Positions 1 to 8,147 of a stretch of 64,000 nt of DNA are shown piece by piece (position 1 is the first letter of the stretch; each line of letters opens with the position of its first letter). This DNA comes from Butyricicoccus pullicaecorum. Its GTDB lineage: Bacteria > Bacillota > Clostridia > Oscillospirales > Butyricicoccaceae. A program made the translations under genes and the position numbers. Location of the stretch: assembly GCA_018366035.1 (NCBI GenBank), contig JAGZIW010000002.1, positions 186,001 to 250,000 on the forward strand, given 5' to 3'. The notes below the pieces were generated by a model. That model was not told the DNA's origin and searched no databases. It saw only the letters and a program-made list of their open reading frames with translations.

Positions 1-792
1 ATCGAAGGCAATTCCGTCAGCGTCAAGCCGCGTTCGGCTGAACTCCTGACTGCTGTCATGGACGTAGAGCCAGTAACATTCCGGCGTGGCTTTTACAGCG
101 TGGATATCCGCTTCTACTACAAGGTATCCGTAGAAGTATGCACCGGTGTTGGCTGCCCGCGAATCCTTGAGGGTCTTTCCGTCTATGACAAGCGCTGTAT
201 CCTGTTTGGCAGCGAAGGTCATGCGCGCATCTTCTCCTCAAAGTATGTTCCGGATCAGATGGATTGTCAACTTGCAGAGCGCTCCAACCTTCCAACCGCT
301 GTGCTGGAAGCTGTTGATGCGATCCTGCTGGACGCCCGCGTCGTTTATCCAACACAGCCCTGCTCTTGCGGCTGCCCTTGCGAGCTTCGTGAAGTACCGC
401 GTGCAATTTGCGGCTGCTTCGGCGGTCGGGATTTGGCTTTGGATTCAACCAGCAACCAGTTGCTGGTCACAATCGGGCAGTTCTCCATCATCAAGCTGGA
501 GCGCGATATCCAGCTTCTGATGCCCGCATACGACATCTGCATGCCGCAGAAGGATTGCTGTGACAATGTCGGCGGTGACAACGCCGAAGATCCATGCGAG
601 GTATTCTCCCGCTTTGACTTCCCTGTTGATGAGTTCTTCCCGCCGCGCAAGGAATATGACCCTTGTGAACACCATCGCTGCGGCTCGACTCCACAGCCAC
701 GCTCTCAGAATGGCGGCTGTAACAGCTGTTCTTCCGGAGGCAGCGGCAATAGCGGCGGCTCCTGCGGCGGTAATTCCTGCGGTTGCAAATAA
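1..792 (+). CDS. Cysteine-rich conserved protein, 5' end outside the window
   Basis: The reading frame is open from base 1, so the start lies upstream; 263 residues are visible. The first ~110 visible residues look like a compact beta-rich domain, with a VEVCTGVGCP segment near residue 50. A CSCGCPCE cluster follows near residue 120, then a second conserved-looking block ending in PAYDICMPQKDCC near residue 185. The C-terminus is a low-complexity Gly/Ser/Asn/Cys tail ending SCGGNSCGCK. There is no signal peptide or membrane segment in the visible part. The many closely spaced cysteines suggest metal binding or disulfide cross-linking, as in some spore-coat or exosporium proteins, but this is inference and I do not recognise a named family. 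A clear terminator follows directly. Confidence 0.75.
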   Translation: MEGNSVSVKPRSAELLTAVMDVEPVTFRRGFYSVDIRFYYKVSVEVCTGVGCPRILEGLSVYDKRCILFGSEGHARIFSSKYVPDQMDCQLAERSNLPTAVLEAVDAILLDARVVYPTQPCSCGCPCELREVPRAICGCFGGRDLALDSTSNQLLVTIGQFSIIKLERDIQLLMPAYDICMPQKDCCDNVGGDNAEDPCEVFSRFDFPVDEFFPPRKEYDPCEHHRCGSTPQPRSQNGGCNSCSSGGSGNSGGSCGGNSCGCK

Positions 793-804
793 TCTATATA
801 TTTT

Positions 805-836
805 CAGCCCATGGATTTTTCCATGGGCTGCTTTTT
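805..836 (+). terminator. Intrinsic terminator of the cysteine-rich gene
   Basis: A perfect 10-bp stem (CAGCCCATGG / CCATGGGCTG) with a 6-nt loop is followed by CTTTTT on the + strand. It lies 12 bases after the stop codon. The run ends where the convergent methyltransferase gene ends. Confidence 0.9.
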
Positions 837-2041
837 CATTGAGGTAAAAATAAATCTTCGTCTGTAATAAAGAATCCCGTATCATTTTCTGCGCAGCGCC
901 GGTCAAGTTCCGAAGTCGTGCCCACAAGCTCGCGCACCTGCTCATAGGCAGCACGTGCTTTGTCGTTATCCTGTTTGGTACGTGTTGCCCGAATGAGCAA
1001 ATTTTTTGGTGTATCCAAGGGAGAGATATACTCTACAACCGATACCTTGTAACCTTCTGCTTCGAGTTTTAACGCCCGCATACTGTCAGTCAACACGTCA
1101 TTGAAACGTGCCTTAAATACTCCATGTCTCATAAGCGGTTCCAATCCCGGAAGTGTATATTGATCGAGCAGCTCCTTGTGGCAGCATGGCACGCAGGCAA
1201 TATATTTTGCCTTTGCACGAATGGCAGTACCCAATGCCAAATCGGTTGCAATGTCACAGGCATGCAGAGAAATCACAGCGGTCACATGCTTCGGCGGCTG
1301 GTAGGTACGCAAATCAGCGGTTATAAACTCCATATTGTGATACCCAAGACGTTTTGCCATCTTCTGGCTCTCCGATACAACATGAGGATTGATATCAATC
1401 CCCACAATGCGGCAGCGGCGGCGCAGTACATCACGCAGATAATAATTCATCACAAAGGACAGGTAGGACTTGCCGCACGCACAGTCTAACAGCAGAATTT
1501 CCTCGCTGTCATCTTGCTCGAACATTGGCGCAACCAACTCAACATAGTGATCGATTTGATTATATTTACGGATCATATCGTTCTTAAGCTTACCATCTGC
1601 GGTCAATATCCCAATTTCACGCAAAAGTGCGCCTGCCTTATCGACCTGAATGAGATACTTTCTCCCCTGATCCAAAAGCGGATTGACAACGGTTTCCTGC
1701 GGCTCTGCCTGCTGTTCGGTCTGTTTCATGGAAACCCCACGTGCAGAAACCGTAATGGTCATGACACTTCCACGCTCGGTATAGGTAAGCACTGCATTTT
1801 CATAAACATCTGCCTGCTGCTCAAAAAATGAGATGGCTTCCTCCGCATCTATCATTCGTTCGGTTCCCTGAAAGGAGAGCACATAATCTCCTTGGTCTCC
1901 GTCCCTCAGAATCGCCCGAAACTTTTGATTCCCAGACTTAAATTCAAAGGTCGCAGATACAAAATAATCTCTGTTTTGCTTGAGCCGTGCCTGAATTCCA
2001 ATCAGCAGCAATTTCAGCTTGTTTTTTTCTCCCTTTTGCAT
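836..2041 (-). CDS. SAM-dependent methyltransferase (Methyltransf_32-like)
   Basis: A 401-residue protein. The N-terminal ~150 residues are a poorly conserved domain. A class I Rossmann-fold methyltransferase domain follows from about residue 170: LLLDCACGKSYLSF (SAM motif I), RIVGIDINPHVV (motif II acidic residue), then SLHACDIATDLAL and ACVPCCHKEL. The HACD...PCCH combination is typical of the Methyltransf_32 group; the substrate (RNA, protein or small molecule) cannot be told. I chose the ATG at 2041 because GAGGAAAGGTG lies just upstream and because a promoter at 2088-2116 places the transcription start near 2081, which excludes the longer ORF from 2116. It appears to be a single-gene unit converging on the cysteine-rich gene. 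Confidence 0.85.
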   Translation of the reverse strand: MQKGEKNKLKLLLIGIQARLKQNRDYFVSATFEFKSGNQKFRAILRDGDQGDYVLSFQGTERMIDAEEAISFFEQQADVYENAVLTYTERGSVMTITVSARGVSMKQTEQQAEPQETVVNPLLDQGRKYLIQVDKAGALLREIGILTADGKLKNDMIRKYNQIDHYVELVAPMFEQDDSEEILLLDCACGKSYLSFVMNYYLRDVLRRRCRIVGIDINPHVVSESQKMAKRLGYHNMEFITADLRTYQPPKHVTAVISLHACDIATDLALGTAIRAKAKYIACVPCCHKELLDQYTLPGLEPLMRHGVFKARFNDVLTDSMRALKLEAEGYKVSVVEYISPLDTPKNLLIRATRTKQDNDKARAAYEQVRELVGTTSELDRRCAENDTGFFITDEDLFLPQ

Positions 2042-2087
2042 GTATAGACGCACCTTTCCTCGGTTTTTTAACATATTAAGTGAATTT

Positions 2088-2116
2088 ATTATAATCTGCT
2101 TTGCGGCAAGACGCAA
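2088..2116 (-). promoter_or_regulatory. Sigma-A-type promoter for the methyltransferase
   Basis: TTGCGT, a 17-bp spacer and a perfect TATAAT on the minus strand. The start point would be near 2081, about 40 bases before the chosen ATG. Confidence 0.6.
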
Positions 2117-2152
2117 GTATTTTACGACACAAAAAATCTACTGTACAATCAC

Positions 2153-2197
2153 AAAAAGACACCCCTCTGCCGGTTTTGGCAAAAGGGTGTCTTTTTT
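2153..2197 (-). terminator. Intrinsic terminator after rubrerythrin (bidirectional shape)
   Basis: An AAAAAGACACCC / GGGTGTCTTTTTT hairpin. On the minus strand it follows the rubrerythrin stop by 12 bases; the T run is present on both strands. Confidence 0.85.
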
Positions 2198-2209
2198 ATC
2201 ATCTGAAAA

Positions 2210-2749
2210 TCAATAGTTCTCTGCCTTGATTTGGAAATATGCCTTTGGGTGTGCGCAAACCGGACATACTTCTGGAGCCTGCTTGCCGATGACAATGTGA
2301 CCACAGTTTGCACATTGCCAAATCATGTCTCCATCGCGGGAGAATACGATACCGGTTTCAATATTCTCCAGAAGCTTGCGATAACGCTCCTCGTGTTCCT
2401 TTTCAATCGCACCAACCTGCTCAAACAGGAATGCAATATGGTCAAAGCCTTCCTCTTTGGCCTCCTTCGCAAAGGTTGCGTACATATCGGTCCATTCATA
2501 GTTTTCGCCGTCTGCTGCATCTTTCAGATTCTCTACCGTAGAACCAATTCCATCATGCAAGAGCTTGAACCAGATCTTAGCATGTTCCTTTTCATTGTTT
2601 GCAGTTTCAAGGAACAACTGGGCAATCTGTTCATAGCCTTCCTTCTTTGCCTTTGACGCATAATAAGTATATTTATTACGTGCCTGAGACTCTCCTGCAA
2701 ATGCAGCCATCAAATTTGCCTCTGTCTTTGTGCCTTTTAGGTTTTTCAT
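2210..2749 (-). CDS. rbr: Rubrerythrin
   Basis: A 179-residue cytoplasmic diiron protein that reduces hydrogen peroxide in anaerobes, taking electrons through its rubredoxin domain. The ferritin-like four-helix domain (residues ~1-140) carries the expected diiron ligands: GESQARNKY (E20), NEKEH near 52-56 and IEKEHEERY near 125. The C-terminal rubredoxin-like domain has the two CxxC knuckles, CANCG and CPVCAH. The ATG at 2749 has AAAGGAG 7 bases upstream, so the upstream in-frame ATG is not needed. It is monocistronic, with its own promoter and terminator, and is divergent from the DUF1540 gene. It is consistent with oxidative-stress defence in a strict anaerobe. Confidence 0.97.
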   Translation of the reverse strand: MKNLKGTKTEANLMAAFAGESQARNKYTYYASKAKKEGYEQIAQLFLETANNEKEHAKIWFKLLHDGIGSTVENLKDAADGENYEWTDMYATFAKEAKEEGFDHIAFLFEQVGAIEKEHEERYRKLLENIETGIVFSRDGDMIWQCANCGHIVIGKQAPEVCPVCAHPKAYFQIKAENY

Positions 2750-2790
2750 AATATTGCTCCTTTCTAAAAACAAGAATTATTATTATCTAT

Positions 2791-2819
2791 AGTATGATAT
2801 ATTATACGCCCTATGTCAA
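2791..2819 (-). promoter_or_regulatory. Promoter of rubrerythrin
   Basis: TTGACA, a 17-bp spacer and CATACT on the minus strand. The spacer/-10 region holds an imperfect A/T palindrome (GTAT...ATAC). A PerR-type operator would be plausible for this gene, but the match to the PerR box is not good enough to claim. Confidence 0.6.
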
Positions 2820-2917
2820 TAAAATTTTTTCAAATTTTAGCCGCAAAATTTTATGCGTATAAAAACCTTTCCTTTCGCACAAACTGCTCATGAAAAATCA
2901 AAAGGAGGAATTCTCTC

Positions 2918-3085
2918 ATGATGAATCAGGAAAACAAGGCTATTCGCTGTACCGTAAAGCAGTGTGCTCACCATTGTTCGGGAGCAGACTATTGTGCGCT
3001 TGAGCATATCACCATCGGCACACATGAAGCAAATCCCTGCACACAGCAATGTGTTGACTGCATGAGCTTTGCAACTGCACACTAA
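2918..3085 (+). CDS. DUF1540 small cysteine-rich protein
   Basis: A 55-residue ORF starting ATGATG with an excellent AAAGGAGG 9 bases upstream (2901-2908). The sequence has the DUF1540 cysteine spacing: CTVKQCAHHC...YCALEHITIGTH...CTQQCVDCMSF, that is CxxxC...C followed by CxxxCxxC. Such proteins are common, often in several copies, in spore-forming Clostridia and Bacilli; their function is unknown and metal binding is presumed from the cysteines. It is divergent from rubrerythrin and followed by a strong terminator. Confidence 0.88.
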   Translation: MMNQENKAIRCTVKQCAHHCSGADYCALEHITIGTHEANPCTQQCVDCMSFATAH

Positions 3086-3111
3086 ACAAGGATTTCCAAT
3101 TTTCAGCGCAG

Positions 3112-3150
3112 AAAATGCGGTCGGTTCTTTCACAAACCGACCGCATTTTT
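3112..3150. terminator. Bidirectional terminator between DUF1540 gene and lipid kinase
   Basis: A perfect 15-bp stem, AAAATGCGGTCGGTT / AACCGACCGCATTTT, with an 8-nt loop. A and T runs on both sides let it serve the + strand DUF1540 gene and the minus strand lipid kinase. Confidence 0.92.
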
Positions 3151-4045
3151 ATTGTGCATGGCTGAAAATCGTGAGTGCCTGATACTGGTTAGATATCTGC
3201 ACGTCGCGCAGCTTCCCCCCAAACTCACCGTCTAGTGTCCACGAAATCTCATCTTTGGAGGAAACTCGCAAGACCGGCGTTTTGAAGCGCATTAAAAACT
3301 TGGAATCTCCTTTTGGCTGTACCAAATCGTTAAAAACATTTTGCCACTCTATGGGTGTTTTGGGCTGACGAACCAGTACCACCTCAAACAATCCATCGTC
3401 CATACGCACGTCTCGTGGTGTCAGCTCCTTAAAGCCGCCAATAGAGGTTGCATTGGATATCATTCCATAAATGAATTCGTCCTCTATACGAACGCCTTCC
3501 TCTGTCTCGATTTGAACTTCATAGGGTTTGACCGTCGGCAGAGATTTAATTCCCTCTAAGATATAAGCAGTACGTCCGAGCAGATTTTTTTGCGTCTGCG
3601 GCGTTGTATAGGATACATTGGTAAATGCGCCAAACGCTGCAACATAACAAAAATGCCGCTTTCCAAACAGACCAATATCCACTTTTCGGAAGTCCTCGCC
3701 TGCTGCAATTTTCGCTGCCTCCATGACCTGCTTGGGGATAAACAGGCTGGAAGCAAAATCGTTGACCGTACCCGCCGGAATATAGCCAATCGGTACCTGA
3801 TGTCCACCCTCTATGAGTCCGGAAACCACTTCATTAAGTGTTCCATCACCACCAGAGCAGACGATCCTTTCAAACTCCGCTGCACGCTCCTGTACGATCC
3901 GCGTCGCGTCCCGCGTTTGCTGCGTTGTGTAGACAGTGACCTCAAAGCCTGCGCGTACAAACAAATCAATACAAGAAAGCGCTTTTTCATGGATCGCGCC
4001 CTTACCTGCATTGGGATTGACTACGAATAGTAACTTTCGAGGCAT
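3149..4045 (-). CDS. YegS/BmrU-family lipid kinase (diacylglycerol kinase-like)
   Basis: A 298-residue soluble lipid kinase of the DAGK catalytic family, which phosphorylates diacylglycerol or a related lipid with ATP. FVVNPNAGKGAIHEKA near residue 10 is the NPxxG motif. VCSGGDGTLNEVVSGL near residue 63 is the GGDGT nucleotide-binding signature. IPAGTVNDFASSL near residue 90 is the third conserved block, and LDGEFGG near the C-terminus matches the DGE motif. Length is normal for the family. It begins 29 bases after the htpG stop, so it is probably co-transcribed with htpG. Exact lipid substrate unknown. Confidence 0.9.
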   Translation of the reverse strand: MPRKLLFVVNPNAGKGAIHEKALSCIDLFVRAGFEVTVYTTQQTRDATRIVQERAAEFERIVCSGGDGTLNEVVSGLIEGGHQVPIGYIPAGTVNDFASSLFIPKQVMEAAKIAAGEDFRKVDIGLFGKRHFCYVAAFGAFTNVSYTTPQTQKNLLGRTAYILEGIKSLPTVKPYEVQIETEEGVRIEDEFIYGMISNATSIGGFKELTPRDVRMDDGLFEVVLVRQPKTPIEWQNVFNDLVQPKGDSKFLMRFKTPVLRVSSKDEISWTLDGEFGGKLRDVQISNQYQALTIFSHAQ

Positions 4046-4074
4046 AACATCAGCCTTTCTCTTATGGTATGGGA

Positions 4075-5952
4075 TTATACCAACAGTTCACACACTGTAT
4101 TTGCATAGGCAACCGGATCTTCCAGTTGAATTCCCTCAATCAGCTGTGCCTGTGCATACAGTACCTGCGCATATTTGCCAATACGTTCTGTGTCCGCTGT
4201 CTTGAGCTTGTCAAAAATCGGGTGCTCTGCATTGAGCTCCAGCACACGCTCTGCATGGATCTTATCCTGTCCCGGCTGCTGATTGAGCACCTTTTCCATC
4301 TCCAAAGATACCATACCCTTTGTAGTCAAGCAGCACGGGTGGCTCTTCAGCTTGCTGGTAAACTGCACCGCTGTGACCTTGTCTCCCAAAGCCTTTTTGA
4401 CATCATCTAAAATATGCTGATATTCCTTGGTCAAGGTCTCGATTTCTTCCTTTTCCTCTGCGGTCTCCAAATTGAGATCATCAGAAATGGACTTAAACGG
4501 CTTGCCCTGATAATCCTGCATCATTTTCATGCAGAATTCGTCAATGTTATCGGTCAAACACAGAACCTGATAGCCCTGTTCACGCAGACGCTCCATCTGC
4601 GGCAGCAACTCGATTTTTGCCTTGCTGTCGCCGCAAGCATAGTAGATTGCCTGCTGATTTTCTTTCATGCCCTCAACATATTCCGCAAGAGAAACCATCT
4701 TATCGCTGTCTGCAGCATGATAGAGCAGCAAATCCTGTAACAGTTCTTTGTGCATTGCATAATCAACATATGCACCATACTTGAGCTGTAACCCAAATGC
4801 CCCAAAGAATTTCTCATACTCCTCGCGCTGGTTCTTCATCATACCTGCGAGTTCATTCTTGATCTTCTTCTCCAGTGCACCAGCAATCAGTTTGAGGTGA
4901 CGGTCATGCTGCAAAAGCTCACGGGAAATATTCAAAGACAGATCCGCAGTATCTACCAGACCGCGTACAAAACTAAAATAGTCCGGCAGCAGGTCTGCAC
5001 ACTTGTCCATAATCAGTACGCCATTGGAGTAGAGGGCAAGCCCTTTTTCGTAATCCTTGGTATAGTAATCCATCGCTGGGTGACTTGGAATATAGAGCAG
5101 CGCATGATATGTAACCGAGCCCTCAGTATACATATGGATATGATGGAGTGGGTCCTGATAATCAAAGAACTTCTGCTTATAGAAATTGTTGTAATCTTCG
5201 TCCTTCAACTCAGACTTGGATTTCTTCCAAAGCGGGATCATGGAATTGAGAGTGGTCAGCTCCATATATTCTTCCCATTCCGGCTTTTCCGGATCGCAGC
5301 CCTCCTTCTGGCGCGAGCGGGGCATTTCCATTTGAATGGGGTAACGAATATAATCAGAATACTTTTTAATCAGTTCCTGAATTCGGTATGGCTCCAAAAA
5401 TTCGCTGTAATGGTCTGCCTCTGTGTCCTCCATCAGGGTCAGAACAATATCAGTACCCACCGCATCTTTGTCCGCAGGCGCAATGGTGTAACCCTCTGCA
5501 CCGTCAGAAACCCAGCGGTTTGCGCTTTCCTGCCCCTGTGCACGTGAGATGACCTCAACCTGAGAGGCAACCATGAATGCTGCATAAAAACCAACACCAA
5601 ACTGTCCAATGATGTCAATATCGTCCTGCTTTTCATTCTCCTGCTTAAATTTAAGCGAACCGGAATGGGCAATGGTACCTAAATTTTCTTCCATTTCATC
5701 GGCAGTCATACCACACCCATGGTCAGAAATTGTGAGCGTCCTTGCATCTTTATCGAGCGTAATGGTAATCGGCAAATTGTCACGCAGAATACCTGTCTGT
5801 CCCTGCTGCATTGCATGATAATACAGCTTATCGGTAGCATCTGACGCATTTGAGATCAACTCGCGTAAAAAAATGTCCTTATGAGAATAAATTGAATGAA
5901 TCATCAAATCGAGCAGTCTTTTTGACTCCGCCTGAAACTGCTTCTTTTCCAT
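4075..5952 (-). CDS. htpG: Molecular chaperone HtpG (Hsp90)
   Basis: A 625-residue ATP-dependent cytosolic chaperone. The GHKL ATPase domain is intact: ELISNASDA with N35 and D38 for Mg-ATP, ISDHGCGMT near residue 78, and GQFGVGFYAAFMVA near residue 118. The middle and C-terminal dimerisation domains follow and the length is usual for HtpG. I chose the ATG at 5952 because the longer ORF up to 6042 would run through the CIRCE operator and the promoter. An AGAGGTG ribosome binding site precedes it. The CIRCE element in its 5' leader indicates HrcA repression, so this htpG belongs to the class I heat-shock regulon, unlike B. subtilis htpG. Confidence 0.98.
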   Translation of the reverse strand: MEKKQFQAESKRLLDLMIHSIYSHKDIFLRELISNASDATDKLYYHAMQQGQTGILRDNLPITITLDKDARTLTISDHGCGMTADEMEENLGTIAHSGSLKFKQENEKQDDIDIIGQFGVGFYAAFMVASQVEVISRAQGQESANRWVSDGAEGYTIAPADKDAVGTDIVLTLMEDTEADHYSEFLEPYRIQELIKKYSDYIRYPIQMEMPRSRQKEGCDPEKPEWEEYMELTTLNSMIPLWKKSKSELKDEDYNNFYKQKFFDYQDPLHHIHMYTEGSVTYHALLYIPSHPAMDYYTKDYEKGLALYSNGVLIMDKCADLLPDYFSFVRGLVDTADLSLNISRELLQHDRHLKLIAGALEKKIKNELAGMMKNQREEYEKFFGAFGLQLKYGAYVDYAMHKELLQDLLLYHAADSDKMVSLAEYVEGMKENQQAIYYACGDSKAKIELLPQMERLREQGYQVLCLTDNIDEFCMKMMQDYQGKPFKSISDDLNLETAEEKEEIETLTKEYQHILDDVKKALGDKVTAVQFTSKLKSHPCCLTTKGMVSLEMEKVLNQQPGQDKIHAERVLELNAEHPIFDKLKTADTERIGKYAQVLYAQAQLIEGIQLEDPVAYANTVCELLV

Positions 5953-5980
5953 GTGTGATAACACCTCTGTATAAAAAATC

Positions 5981-6021
5981 AATACTGTTAGCACTCTCAA
6001 TCGACGAGTGCTAACAGTATT
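5981..6021 (-). promoter_or_regulatory. CIRCE operator (HrcA binding site) of htpG
   Basis: TTAGCACTC-N9-GAGTGCTAA (core 5988-6014) is a perfect match to the CIRCE consensus. The palindrome extends outward to 16-bp perfect arms, AATACTGTTAGCACTC and its complement, at 5981-5996 and 6006-6021. It sits at the transcription start and in the 5' untranslated region, 29 bases before the htpG ATG, the usual place for HrcA to block transcription. hrcA itself is not in the window. Confidence 0.95.
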
Positions 6022-6050
6022 ATGATAAGCCTTTGCCCTCAAAAAATCAA
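6022..6050 (-). promoter_or_regulatory. Sigma-A-type promoter of htpG
   Basis: TTGATT, a 17-bp spacer and TATCAT on the minus strand, ending where the CIRCE palindrome begins. Its -35 box lies inside the terminator hairpin of the upstream permease gene (6042-6067). Confidence 0.65.
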
Positions 6051-6067
6051 GGGCTTATTTGATTTTT
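6042..6067 (-). terminator. Weak terminator of the permease gene
   Basis: An AAAAATCA / TGATTTTT hairpin directly after the permease stop codon, A/T-rich and therefore weak. It shares bases with the htpG -35 element. Confidence 0.5.
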
Positions 6068-6069
6068 CT

Positions 6070-7239
6070 TTACTGGAGTTTTTCCGGCGGAATGTGTTTT
6101 TGAGAAAGTTCACGATAGGTATAACGGCGCAGCAGAGCATAAATGACCGAAAACAGCGGAATATTGATTATCATACCCAAGATGCCCATTGTGCTTGCGC
6201 CCGTTGTTACCGCAACCAAAACCCAAATAGATGGCAAACCGACCGAATTTCCCACAACATGGGGATAGATCAGGTTGCCCTCGATCTGCTGCAGCACCAA
6301 AAACAAAATGATGAACCAAACTGCCTGAATCGGATTTTGAATCAAAATCAAAAACGTACCAATGAAGCAGCCAAAAAATGCGCCAAAAATCGGAATCAGC
6401 GCGGTAAATGCAATCACGATTCCAATTACCGCTGCATAAGGGAATCCGAAAATGGACATCGTGATGAAAAACAAAAAGCCGAGAATACACGCCTCCAAAC
6501 ACTGTCCTGAAATAAAATTGGAAAATGTACGCTGAATCAACCGGAAAATATCCAATGCAGTGTCCACATGACGCTCCGCTAAGTTGGCGTACATGAGTTT
6601 CTTAAACTGTAATGCCAGCTTTTCCTTTTGCAAAAGGATATACAGCGCAAAAATGATTCCAATAATCGTATTGGTCAAGCCTCCAATAATGGACGTTGCG
6701 ACCGAAACCGTATTGCCAAGCAAATTGCCATTGCGCAGAAAATCAAATAGATTGCGAATCTGTTCTGTCCAGTTGATGGTCTCAAGCGAAGCAATCCAAT
6801 TATTCGCATAATCAGTAATTTCCGGATACCGTACAACCAAATCATTGATCAAATCGGTCAGCTGTGCAAAAAATCCCGGGAGTGCTGCGCGAATGGTTTG
6901 AATCGAGTTGCTGACTTGCGGCGCAATGGTAAAAATCAGAAGCATCATCAGCCCAACCATGAGAACCAATGTCAGAACCAGACTGAGTGGGCGATGCAGT
7001 TTTCTGCAAATCTTATACTTTTGCTGTACCCGCTCGGAAAATAATGTGTGCTCGATTGCCCGCATAGGCACATTCACCACAAATGCAATCACACAGCCAA
7101 TTAAAAACGGCAGCAGGAATCGAACCATCGTTCTTAACACACCTGTCAGCACATGAATATTCTGAAGTCCAAGGAACAGCACAATGCCAAAGGCAATAAG
7201 CCCCATAAGCTGATACATTTTCTTATGATTAAACTCCAT
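6070..7239 (-). CDS. AI-2E family transporter (membrane permease)
   Basis: A 389-residue polytopic membrane protein of the AI-2E/YhhT family (PF01594). About eight hydrophobic segments are visible: two at the N-terminus, one near residue 75, then a soluble loop (residues ~110-165) and five or more toward the C-terminus. Family signatures include FALYILLQKEKLALQFKKLM and the C-terminal GNSVGLPSIWVLVAVTTGA. Members range from autoinducer-2 exporters to Na+/H+ antiporters, so the substrate cannot be assigned. The ATG has AGGGGGAACGTT upstream. It appears to be a monocistronic unit between the cobalamin operon terminator and htpG. Confidence 0.88.
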   Translation of the reverse strand: MEFNHKKMYQLMGLIAFGIVLFLGLQNIHVLTGVLRTMVRFLLPFLIGCVIAFVVNVPMRAIEHTLFSERVQQKYKICRKLHRPLSLVLTLVLMVGLMMLLIFTIAPQVSNSIQTIRAALPGFFAQLTDLINDLVVRYPEITDYANNWIASLETINWTEQIRNLFDFLRNGNLLGNTVSVATSIIGGLTNTIIGIIFALYILLQKEKLALQFKKLMYANLAERHVDTALDIFRLIQRTFSNFISGQCLEACILGFLFFITMSIFGFPYAAVIGIVIAFTALIPIFGAFFGCFIGTFLILIQNPIQAVWFIILFLVLQQIEGNLIYPHVVGNSVGLPSIWVLVAVTTGASTMGILGMIINIPLFSVIYALLRRYTYRELSQKHIPPEKLQ

Positions 7240-7324
7240 AACGTTCCCCCTATTTTTTCTTTTATTTTACCATCTGCCGCTTTGGAATTTAAGACCCATT
7301 TGTAAAATATATTTCATCTAACCG

Positions 7325-7362
7325 AAAAAGGTTCGCCAACATCACATGTGGAGAACCTTTTT
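7325..7362 (-). terminator. Terminator of the hem/cbi/cob operon
   Basis: AAAAAGGTTC / GAACCTTTTT arms (7325-7334 and 7353-7362) form a hairpin 11 bases after the cbiK stop. On the minus strand it is followed by a T run. It closes the 22-kb operon. Confidence 0.85.
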
Positions 7363-7372
7363 ATCTCATTGA

Positions 7373-8143
7373 CTATGCCCGCATACAGTGTGTCTTGAAC
7401 AATGCGCCGATTTTCGGAAATTCTCCCATTCCGCGCAGACAGACCTCGGTCTCATACCCATCTGCTTCCAGCTGAGATTTCCAGCTGTCCGCGTCCTCAC
7501 CCGCCAAATCATTCTGCGCATGGTCTCCCGCTACGATCATAAAGGGCGCAAGCCATACCTTGCGAATATGATGTTTTTGCAAACGCTTTTTGATATAATC
7601 AAGTTCCGGAAATCCTTCTACTGTACCTACATAGACACGTTCTGCGCCCAAATAGCGGAAGGTATTTTCCACCTGACTGTATGCCGCATTGACTGCATGC
7701 TCTGTACCGTGTCCCATATAGACAAAGGCTTCGTCTGGCTTGCGTGCTGGCATTTCTTCCAAAAGCGCTGTACAGGTTTCCAGATAATCCTCATGTGTAT
7801 ACAGCATCGGCTTACCAATACGCACGCACAAATCGCCTGCCGCCTGCCGAATCTGTCTGCACATCTTTTCATACTCGATGCCCGGAATAACATGCAGACT
7901 CTGGCACACCACTTCTTCATAGCCCTGCTGCCGCAGCTGTTCCATCAGCTCTGCCGGATTGGGAATGACAGTTCCTTCTTCTCTTTGAATCTTTCGAATA
8001 ATCATCTGCGAGGTAAATGCCCGATAAAAATCATATTCCGGCATTGCCTGTGACAGTGTTTTCTCCAGTGTCTCAATTGCACGTCTTGCCTCTGGATAGC
8101 TGGTGCCAAAGCTAACAACTGCAAGCGCTTTCTTCCTTGCCAT
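7373..8143 (-). CDS. cbiK: Sirohydrochlorin cobaltochelatase CbiK
   Basis: A 256-residue type II chelatase that inserts Co2+ into sirohydrochlorin at the start of the anaerobic cobalamin route. The N-terminal VVSFGTSYPEAR signature is clear. Likely metal-binding histidines are H83 in SLHVIPGIEY and H144 in YMGHGTEHAVN. Length matches CbiK rather than the short CbiX. It is the last gene of the operon, 4 bases after cbiC and just before the terminator. Together with SirC in the CbiJ fusion, it makes cobalt-sirohydrochlorin from precorrin-2. No signal peptide is seen, so it is cytoplasmic. Confidence 0.95.
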   Translation of the reverse strand: MARKKALAVVSFGTSYPEARRAIETLEKTLSQAMPEYDFYRAFTSQMIIRKIQREEGTVIPNPAELMEQLRQQGYEEVVCQSLHVIPGIEYEKMCRQIRQAAGDLCVRIGKPMLYTHEDYLETCTALLEEMPARKPDEAFVYMGHGTEHAVNAAYSQVENTFRYLGAERVYVGTVEGFPELDYIKKRLQKHHIRKVWLAPFMIVAGDHAQNDLAGEDADSWKSQLEADGYETEVCLRGMGEFPKIGALFKTHCMRA

Positions 8144-8147
8144 AGAC

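Noticed and set aside
2791..2819. PerR box in the rubrerythrin promoter
   Set aside because: The palindrome is imperfect and any A/T-rich -10 region would score similarly.
5953..6042. Longer htpG start at 6042
   Set aside because: It would make the CIRCE operator and promoter part of the coding sequence and adds 30 residues foreign to HtpG.
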